From Ohtaekwangia koreensis (lineage in GTDB: Bacteria; Bacteroidota; Bacteroidia; Cytophagales; Cyclobacteriaceae): a stretch of DNA of 64,000 nucleotides. Every line of letters starts with the position of its first letter. Positions within the stretch are counted from its first letter, which is position 1. The position numbers and the translations under genes were made by a program. The notes under the pieces are model-generated. The model worked only from the letters and a program-made list of their open reading frames with translations. It ran no database searches and was not told the DNA's origin. The stretch covers positions 315,001-379,000 of the forward strand of contig NZ_FUZU01000001.1 in NCBI RefSeq assembly GCF_900167975.1. Direction: 5' to 3'. Shown here in pieces: positions 8,848 to 18,201 of this stretch.

Positions 8848-10110
8848 ATGTATACTTTACGCCAGATTTTCGAAAGTTTCCGGTTTGCCTGGAGGGCATT
8901 AAAATCCAATATCCTGCGCACAGTGCTCTCGTTGCTCGGGGTAACGGTGGGTATTTTTGCCATCATTGCCGTGCTCACGCTGGTGGACTCTCTTGAGAAA
9001 AACATCAAAGACAGTCTTAATTTTATTGGTACCAACGTGATCTACGTTGATAAGTGGCCTTGGCTAGCAGATGCCGAAGGTGAATATCGCTGGTGGGATT
9101 TCTGGAGACGACCTAACTCTTCTTATAACGAATACAAGTTCCTGCAGGAAAATCTGAAATATAGCACGAACATCGCCATCTATGCCGATAAGGGTAGGAT
9201 GACTGTGAAACGTGATAACAACAGTATCAGCGACGTGCGTCTTGTGGGTGCCAGTGAGGGATATGAAAATATTTTTACCGTAAACATCGATAACGGTCGC
9301 TACCTCACAACGGATGAAATTGTCGGAGGACGGGATGTCGTGATCATTGGATACGAAGTATCCAAGACACTTTTTCCGAATGATGATCCGATTGGTAAAG
9401 TCGTGAAGATAAAGAACAGGAAGTTCACCGTGATCGGTACTGTAAAGAAGGAAGGTCAAAGCTTTATGGGGACTCCAAGTAATGATTATGTTACCATTGT
9501 ACCGTACACAGCGTTCCGAAAATTATATCAAACCGGCTCGGGCCGATGGGATGAAATGGAATCCAGTATAGGTATACGCGGGCTGGAATCTGATTTAGGA
9601 TTGGTTGAATTGGAAAATGAGGTGCGTGGTGTTATGCGTGCAAGGCGAGGACTTCGCCCGTCTGATAAAGATAATTTTGCGATCAATCGTCCCGAAGCAC
9701 TGGCGAATATCATTGGTAATTTGTTTGATGTAGTAGGTATTGCCGGATGGATCATCGGAGGGTTCTCTATACTTGTAGGAGGGTTCGGTATAGCAAACAT
9801 TATGTTTGTTTCCGTAAAGGAACGAACGAGCGTGATAGGACTACAGAAATCACTCGGTGCGAAGAATTATTTTATACTCTTCCAGTTTTTGTTCGAAGCC
9901 ATTTTCCTAAGTCTCATAGGAGGACTCATGGGATTATTCCTGGTATATCTGATCACCTTTATTCCGTTGGGGACACTCGTAGTTACACTCACGGTTAAAA
10001 ATATTGTGCTGGGCTTGGCAGTATCTTCTGCTATAGGATTGATCTCCGGAATTGTACCAGCGGCAATGGCAGCAAGACTTGATCCGGTAATTGCCATTCG
10101 GGCAACATAA
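8848..10110 (+). CDS. ABC transporter permease of the MacB/FtsX type
   Basis: A 420-residue membrane protein with the MacB layout: one N-terminal membrane helix (LRTVLSLLGVTVGIFAIIAV, about residues 24-43), a large periplasmic MacB core domain (about 60-270), and three C-terminal helices of the FtsX domain ending in the typical PAMAARLDPVIAIRAT. FtsX-type permeases pass mechanical force or export peptides and lipoproteins, driven by a MacB/LolD-like ATPase. No ATPase gene is adjacent on either side, so the partner must be encoded elsewhere. A hairpin at 10149-10169 ends the transcript. Confidence 0.87.
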   Translation: MYTLRQIFESFRFAWRALKSNILRTVLSLLGVTVGIFAIIAVLTLVDSLEKNIKDSLNFIGTNVIYVDKWPWLADAEGEYRWWDFWRRPNSSYNEYKFLQENLKYSTNIAIYADKGRMTVKRDNNSISDVRLVGASEGYENIFTVNIDNGRYLTTDEIVGGRDVVIIGYEVSKTLFPNDDPIGKVVKIKNRKFTVIGTVKKEGQSFMGTPSNDYVTIVPYTAFRKLYQTGSGRWDEMESSIGIRGLESDLGLVELENEVRGVMRARRGLRPSDKDNFAINRPEALANIIGNLFDVVGIAGWIIGGFSILVGGFGIANIMFVSVKERTSVIGLQKSLGAKNYFILFQFLFEAIFLSLIGGLMGLFLVYLITFIPLGTLVVTLTVKNIVLGLAVSSAIGLISGIVPAAMAARLDPVIAIRAT

Positions 10111-10148
10111 TATATACCAGATACCATCAAAGTATATATAAACAAATA

Positions 10149-10169
10149 GCCCGCGATTCAATCGCGGGC
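10149..10169. terminator. Bidirectional terminator between permease and recA
   Basis: The stem GCCCGCGA/TCGCGGGC (10149-10156 with 10162-10169) encloses a 5-base loop. An A-rich stretch precedes it and ATTTTCATTT follows, so it can serve both the plus-strand permease gene and the minus-strand recA. Confidence 0.7.
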
Positions 10170-10221
10170 CATTTTCATTTATACAATCTCCGAAAATCGG
10201 ACTATCGACTTTTGTTTTATC

Positions 10222-11259
10222 TTATTTTTCTTTTTCCTCCAGTACTACCTTTTTATCTCCGGTTACACCTGCCAGATGATCTTTGATTTTCTTTTCAAGT
10301 TCATCCATTAACTCAGGATTGTCTTCGATTAGTTGTTTAACTGCATCACGTCCCTGACCGAGTTTGTTCCCATTGTAAGAGAACCATGAACCTGCTTTTT
10401 GAACTACGTTAAGTTCAACACCAAGGTCAATGATTTCACCGGACTTAGATATACCACGACCATACATGATATCAAATTCAACTACTTTAAAAGGAGGTGC
10501 TACTTTATTCTTAACCACTTTTACTTTTACGCGGTTACCGGTAATATCATCAGCAGCTTCTTTAATCTGTCCAATTCTACGAATGTCTAATCGTACAGAT
10601 GCGTAGAATTTCAAAGCGTTACCACCCGTTGTTGTCTCAGGGTTACCGAACATCACGCCGATCTTTTCGCGTAACTGGTTAATGAAGACACAAGAGCAAC
10701 CTGTTTTGCTGATAGTACCTGTAAGCTTACGAAGAGCCTGTGACATCAGACGTGCCTGCAAGCCCATTTTACTTTCACCCATCTCGCCTTCCAATTCGCC
10801 TTTCGGCACAAGGGCAGCAACCGAGTCAATTACAATAATGTCAATTGCTCCCGAGCGGATCAGGTGATCGGCAATTTCCAAAGCCTGTTCACCATTGTCT
10901 GGTTGAGAGATCAAAAGATTTTCAGTATCGATGCCGAGCTTCTCTGCGTATGCTTTATCGAAAGCGTGTTCTGCATCGATGAAGGCTGCAAGACCGCCAC
11001 GCTTTTGTGCTTCGGCAATGCAATGCATCGTAAGCGTAGTTTTACCAGACGATTCAGGTCCGTAGATCTCTGTGATTCTTCCACGGGGAATACCGCCAAT
11101 ACCAAGGGCGATGTCAAGGCCAAGCGAACCGGTAGAAATAGCAGGTACATCCACTACTTTCTCATCGCTTAGTTTCATTACGGTTCCTTTACCGTATGTT
11201 TTTTCAAGTTTGTCGATCGTTAACTGAAGTGCCTTCAGTTTTTCTTTTGCATCACTCAT
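10222..11259 (-). CDS. recA: Recombinase RecA
   Basis: RecA (345 aa) coats single-stranded DNA, drives strand exchange in homologous recombination and starts the SOS response. The Walker A motif GPESSGKT is at residues 67-74, and the Walker B region ([19 protein letters not shown]), the L1/L2 loop segments ([31 protein letters not shown]) and the family N-terminus are all intact. The C-terminal tail is Lys/Glu-rich, as is normal. The gene stands alone; no recX or SOS regulator gene is adjacent and no clear LexA-type operator was recognised upstream. Confidence 0.97.
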   Translation of the reverse strand: MSDAKEKLKALQLTIDKLEKTYGKGTVMKLSDEKVVDVPAISTGSLGLDIALGIGGIPRGRITEIYGPESSGKTTLTMHCIAEAQKRGGLAAFIDAEHAFDKAYAEKLGIDTENLLISQPDNGEQALEIADHLIRSGAIDIIVIDSVAALVPKGELEGEMGESKMGLQARLMSQALRKLTGTISKTGCSCVFINQLREKIGVMFGNPETTTGGNALKFYASVRLDIRRIGQIKEAADDITGNRVKVKVVKNKVAPPFKVVEFDIMYGRGISKSGEIIDLGVELNVVQKAGSWFSYNGNKLGQGRDAVKQLIEDNPELMDELEKKIKDHLAGVTGDKKVVLEEKEK

Positions 11260-11595
11260 ATTTATTATTTTATTCTCACGTTGTAGATCAGGCTAACAAA
11301 GCTTGGTTGAAAGTACAAAGATCATTCAGAGCACACTTCAGGAATCTATTTTGTTAACCTTGAAAAAACTGAATACTATTATTATTAGTTTTAATTCGGG
11401 ATAAAAATACTAATTAAAATAGAAAATCAAAACGCTTAAAGTTGATTGCTCCAGGTTTTTTATTCTATAAGTATCATTTTCCCGAAACCTGCGATCAATT
11501 TCGGTTTAACCAGCAATGGCATTTTCAATGTGTACAAAGTTGCCTGATACTTTTATCTTGCGGACTATAGATGGAGAGAATTATTTTTTAGGTGT
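11260..11595. other. Divergent intergenic region between recA and the aminopeptidase gene
   Basis: About 336 bases without a gene. The middle (about 11380-11440) is very A+T-rich. It must hold the promoters of recA (minus) and the aminopeptidase gene (plus). A weak plus-strand -7-like TATCTTG at 11554-11560 lacks a well-placed TTG. No RNA gene or strong repeat was seen. Confidence 0.5.
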
Positions 11596-12645
11596 ATGCT
11601 GAGGCGTTCAGGTAAAATCATTAAACGCATATTGCTGGCAATCACAGCGATCGTTGTTATACTCGTTATCATTTATTGGGAACTCGTTACTTATGGCATT
11701 CGTCAGGGTTACGGGCAGCTAAACATCGTGTGGAGTGCACGCCCTGTAGAGGAATTCATGGCTGATCCATCGTTTCCTGATTCACTCAAAGCAAGGTTAA
11801 CGTTGATCGATGAAGTACGCCAGTATGCGATCGATTCACTCGGCTTGAAAGACACCGAGAACTATAAGACGCTATATGACCAGAAAGGCAAGGAGGTTAT
11901 GTGGGTTGTTCTTGCAGCAGAACCTTTCAGACTCCAACCGAAAGAATGGGAATTTCCGGTGATCGGCTCTGTACCGTACAAAGGATTTTTCAATCAGCGC
12001 CTAGCCTTCGAGTTGAAAAAAGAACTGGAGCAACAGGGATTTGATGTGATCGTACGAAACCCTGGAGGCTGGTCGACACTCGGCTGGTTTACAGATCCCA
12101 TCCTCAGTAAAATGCTCAGCCGCAGCGAAGGAGATTTAGCGAATCTCATCATTCATGAAATGTCGCACGCCACTATTTTTGTAAAGGATAGTGTTGACTT
12201 CAATGAAAACCTGGCCACATTTATTGGTGATCGGGGTGCAGAGAAATTTTTGATCTATAAGTATGGTAGAAATTCTCGCGAGTATATAACGTATATCGAT
12301 GAAGATAAGGATTATCTCAAGTATGTAAATCACATGCTTCGAGGTGCAGGTCTGCTGGATAGTCTATATAATTCTATGCATGAAGGAGATTCCCTCGAAA
12401 AGAAAAAACAACTGAAAGAAGGTGTCATCCGGAAGATCGTTACCAACATGGATACACTTTCGCTTGCGTTGACAAAGCACCCATCACAACGCTTCAAAGA
12501 TAAATTGCCCAACAATGCTTACTTCATGAATTTCCGTCAGTATCAGTCCAAGCAAAATATTTTTGGAGAGGAGTGGACCAACACTTTTCATGGTGATCTG
12601 CGCGGGTATATAAAATACTTGAGTGAGAAGTATCCTTTCCTTTGA
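11596..12645 (+). CDS. Predicted aminopeptidase, COG4324 type
   Basis: A 349-residue protein with one N-terminal membrane helix (about residues 9-27: IKRILLAITAIVVILVIIYW). The family marker is the zinc-binding helix region around IIHEMSHATIFVKDS, followed by FNENLATFIGDRGAEKFL, which supplies the downstream Glu. The architecture matches the predicted aminopeptidases of COG4324, anchored to the inner membrane with the catalytic part outside. Substrate is unknown; some relatives sit near cell-wall or stress genes, which is not the case here. It lies upstream of the two-component pair but with 165 bases between, so probably a separate transcript. Confidence 0.75.
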   Translation: MLRRSGKIIKRILLAITAIVVILVIIYWELVTYGIRQGYGQLNIVWSARPVEEFMADPSFPDSLKARLTLIDEVRQYAIDSLGLKDTENYKTLYDQKGKEVMWVVLAAEPFRLQPKEWEFPVIGSVPYKGFFNQRLAFELKKELEQQGFDVIVRNPGGWSTLGWFTDPILSKMLSRSEGDLANLIIHEMSHATIFVKDSVDFNENLATFIGDRGAEKFLIYKYGRNSREYITYIDEDKDYLKYVNHMLRGAGLLDSLYNSMHEGDSLEKKKQLKEGVIRKIVTNMDTLSLALTKHPSQRFKDKLPNNAYFMNFRQYQSKQNIFGEEWTNTFHGDLRGYIKYLSEKYPFL

Positions 12646-12784
12646 GACGAGATTTCGATTGAAAATCAATTTCTTCTTCTTCCCCGAAGGTCGTCATAAA
12701 ACTTTCTTTCATTACCGAATTGTTATGTGTGCTTAAGGAATTGTTAAGAAACACTTCCTGGTTTTTAATGGGCTTTTTTATGTA

Positions 12785-12792
12785 TATTTTTG
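12785..12792 (+). promoter_or_regulatory. -7 promoter element before the response regulator gene
   Basis: TATTTTTG fits the Bacteroidota -7 consensus TAnnTTTG in full and lies 17 bases before the start codon. A well-placed TTG about 20 bases upstream is missing, so activation may be needed or the match may be chance. Confidence 0.35.
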
Positions 12793-12809
12793 GAACAAAT
12801 AGTTGAACT

Positions 12810-13499
12810 ATGGGAAACAAGCAAATGCACAAAGTGCTTGTCGTAGACGATGAAGAACCGATTTTGGAACTTCTGAAGTACAACCTTGAAAAGGGCGGAT
12901 ACGATGTAAAAACAGCGTCTGATGGCTCTAAGGCTGTAGATATTGCCAAGAAATTTGTGCCAGACCTGGTACTTCTCGACATCATGATGCCAAAGATGGA
13001 TGGCGTGGAAACCTGCAGACTGCTACGCGACATTCCAGAGTTGCAAAAAACATTTGTTGTTTTCCTCACCGCGCGTTCTGAAGAATACTCTGAGGTAGCA
13101 GCGTTTGATGTAGGAGCAGATGATTATATAACGAAGCCTATCAAGCCACGGGCATTGATGAGTCGTATCAGCGCTCTGTTCAGAAGAGATTCCAAGAAGT
13201 CATCTCCTTCGAGCCTCATTACCATTGGCGAACTTACCATTGACAGAACGAGCTATACCATTAAGGTGAGCGAAAAAGAAATCAATCTTCCTAAGAAAGA
13301 ATTTGAATTGCTTTACTTCCTCGCGCAAAATCCCAATAAGGTTTTTAGCAGAGAAGATCTACTTCAAAATATCTGGGGCTCGGATGTATATGTACTTGCC
13401 AGAACCGTAGATGTTCACATCCGTAAAGTGCGCGAAAAAATCGGTGACGATTTTATCACCACTGTAAAAGGTGTAGGCTATAAATTCAGTCTTAATTAA
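12810..13499 (+). CDS. OmpR/PhoB-family response regulator
   Basis: 229 residues: an N-terminal receiver domain with the acidic pocket (VVDDEEPI), phosphoacceptor Asp57 in LVLLDIMMPKMDG and the conserved Lys in ADDYITKPIKP, then a C-terminal winged helix (from about residue 130; KEFELLYFLAQNPNKVFSRE, then RTVDVHIRKVREKIG). It is the DNA-binding output of a two-component system with the kinase gene 108 bases downstream. The pair resembles PhoB/PhoR of phosphate control, but no phosphate transporter genes are nearby, so the stimulus is open. Confidence 0.9.
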   Translation: MGNKQMHKVLVVDDEEPILELLKYNLEKGGYDVKTASDGSKAVDIAKKFVPDLVLLDIMMPKMDGVETCRLLRDIPELQKTFVVFLTARSEEYSEVAAFDVGADDYITKPIKPRALMSRISALFRRDSKKSSPSSLITIGELTIDRTSYTIKVSEKEINLPKKEFELLYFLAQNPNKVFSREDLLQNIWGSDVYVLARTVDVHIRKVREKIGDDFITTVKGVGYKFSLN

Positions 13500-13607
13500 A
13501 GTTTATACGCTACTCGTGAATCGTTATGTTATATTCTTATAACTGCAACGATTCACGGTTAATGTATCAACAGTTCACGGATAACGGCTAAACAATTATC
13601 TTCGGGC

Positions 13608-14660
13608 ATGGTTTACAGTTCTCGCGGTCTTGCCCTGCTGTTAGCATTCTGCATAGCACTCATTACGTCTTTATTTCTTTCGCTGTTTAAAAGCATCGCA
13701 GTAAGTGCACTGTTAGTAGCATTCGCGATCAGTTTTTCTGTTTCATATTTATTAATCTTTACTGTTCTGGAGTTTCTCATCTTCAGAGAAATCAATAAGA
13801 TATATAAGTTGATGGGGAAGCTTAAAAAGAAGGAGCTTGCGAAAATTGATAAGCAGAAAACAGCTCCTCTCAATCCACTTAAAACAATCAACGAAGATAT
13901 TTATTCATTTGCTGAACTGAAGCAAAAAGAGATTGATGAGCTCAAAAAACTCGAAGCATTCCGCAGAGAATTTATAGCCGATGTATCGCACGAATTGAAG
14001 ACTCCTATTTTCGCTGCACAGGGATTTGTTCATACGCTGCTCGATGGTGCCGTGAATGATAAGACGGTGCGGACTAAATTTCTAAAAAAAGCTGCGAAGA
14101 GTTTAGATGGACTCGATATACTGGTTCAGGACCTCCTTACACTCTCACATATTGAAACCGGTCAGATCAAAATGCATTTTGAAACGATCGATATGCATAA
14201 GTTAACAGAAGAAGTGTTTGAGCAGTTTGAAGAGAAAGGCGAAAAAAGAAATATCAAGTTACGTGTAGAGGGCTCACACCATAAAGCTTTGGTATATGCC
14301 GACTGGCAACGGATCAGCCAGGTGATGACTAATTTTATCAGCAACGCCATCAAGCATTCGCACGATGGTTCCGAAGTGGTAGTAAGCTTTGACATCAGCA
14401 AGAAGAACGTTGTTACCCATGTGCGCGACTTTGGTGAAGGTATACCTGCCGAACATCAAGCCCGCATCTTCGAGCGGTTTTATCGTGTTGATAAGAGCCG
14501 AAGCCGAGAGAAAGGCGGTACAGGTTTAGGGCTTGCCATCGTCAAGCATATCCTCGATGGTCATAATACAAAAGCAGAAGTACACAGTGAACCGGGTAAA
14601 GGTTCTACTTTTAGTTTTAAATTGCCGCGTGTTAAGCCTGACGCAGATCAGGTAGATTAA
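13608..14660 (+). CDS. Sensor histidine kinase, PhoR-like
   Basis: 350 residues. Two N-terminal membrane helices (about residues 6-25 and 33-57) with almost no periplasmic loop, a short linker, a HisKA dimerisation domain with phosphorylated His128 in FIADVSHELKTPIFA, and a HATPase domain with N box (QVMTNFISNAIKHS), G1 (VRDFGEGIP) and G2 (GGTGLGLAIVKHI). There is no sizeable periplasmic sensor domain or PAS domain, so it may sense within the membrane or through a partner. It follows its response regulator gene and precedes the pseudouridine synthase gene by 17 bases. Confidence 0.9.
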   Translation: MVYSSRGLALLLAFCIALITSLFLSLFKSIAVSALLVAFAISFSVSYLLIFTVLEFLIFREINKIYKLMGKLKKKELAKIDKQKTAPLNPLKTINEDIYSFAELKQKEIDELKKLEAFRREFIADVSHELKTPIFAAQGFVHTLLDGAVNDKTVRTKFLKKAAKSLDGLDILVQDLLTLSHIETGQIKMHFETIDMHKLTEEVFEQFEEKGEKRNIKLRVEGSHHKALVYADWQRISQVMTNFISNAIKHSHDGSEVVVSFDISKKNVVTHVRDFGEGIPAEHQARIFERFYRVDKSRSREKGGTGLGLAIVKHILDGHNTKAEVHSEPGKGSTFSFKLPRVKPDADQVD

Positions 14661-14677
14661 ACTAAAAGCATTTTTCA

Positions 14678-15397
14678 TTGAAGAATTCCAGTATCAATTT
14701 AGAAGACCTTATTCTCTTCGAGGATGACGATTTTATCCTCATCAATAAACCTCCGTATGTTTCTACGCTGGAGGACCGCCATGAGAAAGTTAATTTGTTA
14801 GGCCTGGCGCGCGACTATATTTCTACAGCACAGGTATGCCATCGTCTCGATAAAGATACTTCCGGGGTACTCGCAATTGCGAAAAACCCGGAAGCCTATC
14901 GTCACATGAGCCTGCAGTTTGAAAAGAGAGAAGTAACGAAAGTCTACCATGCTGTGGTAGATGGAATCCATAACTTTAAAGACGATCTCGTTGATCTTCC
15001 GATCCTGAAACAGGATGATGGTGTTGTAAAGATCAGCAAGCGCGAAGGTAAATCTGCGCAAACTTATTTCACTTCGCTGAAGTCTTATAAACTTCATACC
15101 CTGGTGGAATGCAGACCCGTTACCGGAAGAATGCACCAGATCCGAATCCATCTGTCAACATTGAAAGCTTCTATTACAGGAGATGAACTATACGGAGGGA
15201 AACCATTCTTTTTATCGAGTGTAAAACGCGGTTTCAATTTGAAGAAGGAGACAGAAGAACAACCTATCATGAGGCGCATGGCACTCCATGCTTATGCACT
15301 TACTTTTGCAGATTTGAAAGGCGATAAGAAAACCGTGGAGGCACCATATCCCAAAGATATACAGGCATTGATCAAGCAGTTGGAAAATAACAGCTGA
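14678..15397 (+). CDS. RluA-family RNA pseudouridine synthase
   Basis: This enzyme converts specific uridines in rRNA or tRNA to pseudouridine. The catalytic motif CHRLDKDTSG places the nucleophilic Asp at residue 58, and the family segments ILINKPPYVST, KVYHAVVDG and TGRMHQIRIHL are present. It has no N-terminal S4 domain. With 239 residues it is at the short end of the family. The start is TTG at 14678; no ATG lies at the expected N-terminus. The target base cannot be told from the sequence. It is probably read through from the two-component genes. Confidence 0.88.
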   Translation: MKNSSINLEDLILFEDDDFILINKPPYVSTLEDRHEKVNLLGLARDYISTAQVCHRLDKDTSGVLAIAKNPEAYRHMSLQFEKREVTKVYHAVVDGIHNFKDDLVDLPILKQDDGVVKISKREGKSAQTYFTSLKSYKLHTLVECRPVTGRMHQIRIHLSTLKASITGDELYGGKPFFLSSVKRGFNLKKETEEQPIMRRMALHAYALTFADLKGDKKTVEAPYPKDIQALIKQLENNS

Positions 15398-15416
15398 TGA
15401 AACATGAAGCATAAAT

Positions 15417-15452
15417 ATAAATTGCCTTGGGATTAATCCCGAGGCAATTTAT
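15417..15452. terminator. Bidirectional terminator
   Basis: A 16-bp stem with one G-U pair (15417-15432 with 15437-15452) and a TTAA loop lies between the convergent pseudouridine synthase and ferredoxin reductase genes, flanked by A/T runs on both sides. Confidence 0.8.
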
Positions 15453-15455
15453 ATT

Positions 15456-16511
15456 TTACAATTCCAAGACTATATCTCCTTCAATAGGATAGCCAGTGCA
15501 TGTCAGCACTCTTCCTTTTTCTACCTCTGCATCTACAAGCACTTCATTGTTCCACATCCATACTTTGCCTTGCGTACAAGTGGCAGCACACGTTCCACAT
15601 TGTCCGGATTCACAGCTATAGGCTAATGGTATATTCATCTTTTTAGCATGTTGAAGAATGGTTTCCGGAAATTGCGTTTCAAAAGTATATATGTTCCCAT
15701 TCATTCGGATTTCAACCCGGTGGATCGCTTTATCAGGTGGCTCATTTTTTCGCACTGGTTTGTGTATTGCATAATGCTCTTTTCGAATGTTGTCAGAAGA
15801 AACACCCTCTGTTTGTAAAACGATGGTAGCCATCCGCATATAGTCATAGGGTCCGCAGAGGTAAAAAAGAGTTTGATGGCAATCTTCAGCAGCATACTTT
15901 TTTAAGAGTACTTCAAGTAACCACTTGCTAAGTCTGGCACGTAACAGGTTGGGAGAAGTACTGAATAAGAATTCAATCTTGAAGCGATTGCTATACCGCT
16001 CTTGCAAGTTAGTAAGCTCTTTGTGAAATATAGTTTCGATGGGCTCACGATTACTGTAAATAAGAACCACTTCTAAGGTCGGGTGATGATAAAGTATATC
16101 TTTTACCAAAGAATAAACGGGCGTGATGCCGCTTCCCGCTGCCAGAAAAATAAAGCGTTTATATCCCTTAATATTTTCAGGCAATGTAAAGTAGCCGGAC
16201 GCACCAATGGTAAGCAAAACATCACCCGGTTTCGTGCGATCAATAAGTTTTCTGGAATACTCTCCGTTTTCAACACGCTTCAATGTAATCGCAGGAATGT
16301 CGTCTAACCCAGGCGTTGTAGAAAACGAGTAGCTCCTTCTATCTTCTTCCTGTTGATCATGCTTTGGGAAAATAAACGTAATGAATTGTCCGGCCTCATA
16401 TTTCAACGGCGTTCCGTCTTCATAAAGAAGCTGAAAAGTCTTTACGTCTTTTGTCTCTGATATAACGTCCTGGACAACAATTCTTTTATAAGCTGATGAT
16501 GTATTGTTCAA
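15456..16511 (-). CDS. Ferredoxin-NADP reductase-like flavoprotein with C-terminal 2Fe-2S domain
   Basis: 351 residues in three domains: an FAD-binding barrel (about 5-110; motif RRSYSFSTTP), an NAD(P)-binding domain (about 115-245; AAGSGITPVYSLVKD, CGPYDYM) and a plant-type ferredoxin domain at the C-terminus with the Cys cluster SCESGQCGTCAATC and a distant CTGYP. This is the layout of phenylacetyl-CoA epoxidase subunit PaaE and related oxygenase reductases such as HmpF-like proteins. No paaABCD genes are nearby, so it more likely serves another oxygenase or desaturase. It is transcribed divergently from the AraC-type regulator gene 78 bases away, which may control it. Confidence 0.85.
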   Translation of the reverse strand: MNNTSSAYKRIVVQDVISETKDVKTFQLLYEDGTPLKYEAGQFITFIFPKHDQQEEDRRSYSFSTTPGLDDIPAITLKRVENGEYSRKLIDRTKPGDVLLTIGASGYFTLPENIKGYKRFIFLAAGSGITPVYSLVKDILYHHPTLEVVLIYSNREPIETIFHKELTNLQERYSNRFKIEFLFSTSPNLLRARLSKWLLEVLLKKYAAEDCHQTLFYLCGPYDYMRMATIVLQTEGVSSDNIRKEHYAIHKPVRKNEPPDKAIHRVEIRMNGNIYTFETQFPETILQHAKKMNIPLAYSCESGQCGTCAATCTQGKVWMWNNEVLVDAEVEKGRVLTCTGYPIEGDIVLEL

Positions 16512-16589
16512 TCGTATAAATTTAATCTTGTAACTATAATTCTAAATCTTTATGTCAAATGCTTAAATTTAACATAATCCCCAAGCATC

Positions 16590-17372
16590 ATGTACTATAA
16601 GGAGATTCAACCGCCCGCTATACTACAACACCTGGTAAGATTTTTCTGGGTGCTCGAATATAACGGAGAGATCGAACATCCAGTTCAGTACAAATTACTC
16701 GCAGAGAGTTTTCCCGGACTTGTATTTTTCTTTAACAGTCAGTATGGTGCTATCAATGGCCAGACTACGGAGTACAAAACATTTTCAATGTCGGGCAAAT
16801 TTAAAATGATGGGAGTATACTTATATCCTTATGCGTTGCCGCTGTTGTTTAAAACTCCATCGAATGAACTTACACACCAGCATCTGCCTTTAGATGACTT
16901 CAATCGAAAGGAGTTTAGTGTGTTGGAAGAAAGGATACTCTGTGCACTTACCGATGATCTTCGTGTTAGTATTTTGTCAGACTATCTCCTTCAAAAAACT
17001 CAAAAGCAAAATATACCGGATGATAAGTTTCTTCGAGGCATTCAGTATATAATTCATAGCAATAGTGATGTTAAGATAGAGACCCTCGCAAGACAAGCCG
17101 GCATTTCCAACCGTCAGTTGGAAAGAAAATTTCAGACTTCCGTAGGCTTTTCGCCTAAAGTATTTTTAAGGCTTATACGATTTCAGAAAACGTTGCGTAC
17201 AGCGCAATCACAGACTGTGAAATCTTTAACTGACATTGCCTATGCCGCTGGTTATTTTGATCAATCTCACTTCATTCGGGAGTTCAAAGAATTTGCAGGA
17301 TTCTCACCCCGTGAATATTTCAACCTTCCTGCTTCATGTCGTGCTGATAATTTTATTCAGCTTCATACTTAA
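16590..17372 (+). CDS. AraC-family transcriptional regulator
   Basis: 260 residues. The N-terminal half (MYYKEIQPPAILQHLVRFFW onward) is the DUF6597-type ligand or sensing domain; the C-terminal third holds two helix-turn-helix units (IETLARQAGISNRQLERKF and SLTDIAYAAGYFDQSHFIREF) ending with the AraC signature FAGFSPREYF. It faces away from the flavoprotein gene and precedes the VOC gene; either could be a target. A short palindrome-free A+T-rich gap separates the divergent starts. Confidence 0.87.
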   Translation: MYYKEIQPPAILQHLVRFFWVLEYNGEIEHPVQYKLLAESFPGLVFFFNSQYGAINGQTTEYKTFSMSGKFKMMGVYLYPYALPLLFKTPSNELTHQHLPLDDFNRKEFSVLEERILCALTDDLRVSILSDYLLQKTQKQNIPDDKFLRGIQYIIHSNSDVKIETLARQAGISNRQLERKFQTSVGFSPKVFLRLIRFQKTLRTAQSQTVKSLTDIAYAAGYFDQSHFIREFKEFAGFSPREYFNLPASCRADNFIQLHT

Positions 17373-17489
17373 AGTATATATCTATATAATTTCTGATCTG
17401 GATAATGATAACGGCATCATGTCGCGTTTGTCCAATTATATACCAGCATTCCCTTCTAGCTTCATCATCATATTTTAACAAATAGAATT

Positions 17490-17942
17490 ATGAACGATCA
17501 GAAAAAACAGACTCCCGCTCCTGCGGGATATTCCAGGGTATGTCCTTACCTCATGGTTGCCGACATTGAAAAGTCACTACTATTTCTAGCGGAAGTGATG
17601 GAAGGAGAGGTCACGGAAAAACTTACAGCTGCCGATGGATCGATCCGTCATGCGGAAATTCAAATCGGTGATTGCACCATCATGTTAGGAAAAGCACAGC
17701 CGGGATATCCGACCGAAAGCATGACCTATGTTTTTGTATGGGATGTCGATGCCGTATTTGAGAAAGCTCTTCAGAACGGAGCGGTCTCGATCATGAAACC
17801 TGACAATCGGTTTTACGGCTATCGTGAGGGCGGCTTTAAGGATCCTTCCGGGCATCAGTGGTGGATTGCGCAAGTGGTGAAAAATGTTTCGAAAGAAGAG
17901 ATGGAAAGACTTGCCGCCAACGGTTTCTCTTCGCAGAGTTGA
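17490..17942 (+). CDS. VOC (glyoxalase/bleomycin resistance) family protein
   Basis: 150 residues made of two beta-alpha-beta-beta-beta units typical of the vicinal oxygen chelate fold: CPYLMVADIEKSLLFLAEVM in the first half and YVFVWDVDAVFEKALQNGA then GYREGGFKDPSGHQWWIAQ in the second. The DPSGHQWW segment is common in PhnB-like and glyoxalase-like members. VOC proteins act as metal-dependent isomerases, dioxygenases or antibiotic-binding proteins; the substrate here is not predictable. It lies downstream of the AraC gene, separated by about 117 bases. Confidence 0.83.
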   Translation: MNDQKKQTPAPAGYSRVCPYLMVADIEKSLLFLAEVMEGEVTEKLTAADGSIRHAEIQIGDCTIMLGKAQPGYPTESMTYVFVWDVDAVFEKALQNGAVSIMKPDNRFYGYREGGFKDPSGHQWWIAQVVKNVSKEEMERLAANGFSSQS

Positions 17943-18119
17943 ACGATAATTTGGAATTTTTTGGTAAAAAAATCGAGGCATTCAGTTTGAGAGTCGGAAA
18001 AAAAGAGAACTTTGCGAGCCGAAAGAACTCTTGGTTATTGGCCAAACGACTAACGATCAGTGTTTTATCATAGATGCGAAATTGTTTTAATTGATTTTAG
18101 AGCAATTTCGAAATCATGC

Positions 18120-18150
18120 TTGCATTTACCAGACAGGCAGTTTACCTTTG
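18120..18150 (+). promoter_or_regulatory. Promoter of the rplM-rpsI-rpsB transcript
   Basis: TTG at 18120-18122 is followed after exactly 20 bases by TACCTTTG at 18143-18150, a full match to the Bacteroidota sigma consensus TTG-N19..21-TAnnTTTG. The rplM start lies about 50 bases downstream. This is the clearest promoter in the window and fits a highly expressed ribosomal-protein operon. Confidence 0.75.
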
Positions 18151-18201
18151 TGTCCCTTTTTAAAAGGGGTAAGTGTTTTTAATTGAATTTCTAATAATAC
18201 A

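Noticed and set aside
12524-13069. 181-codon minus-strand frame across the aminopeptidase/response regulator boundary
   Set aside because: It lies antisense to two clear genes, is rich in Ser and low in structure, and matches no family.
18154-18169. CCCTTT/AAAGGG hairpin as an L13 autoregulatory leader
   Set aside because: The promoter at 18120-18150 places the transcription start inside this stem, so it would be incomplete in the RNA.
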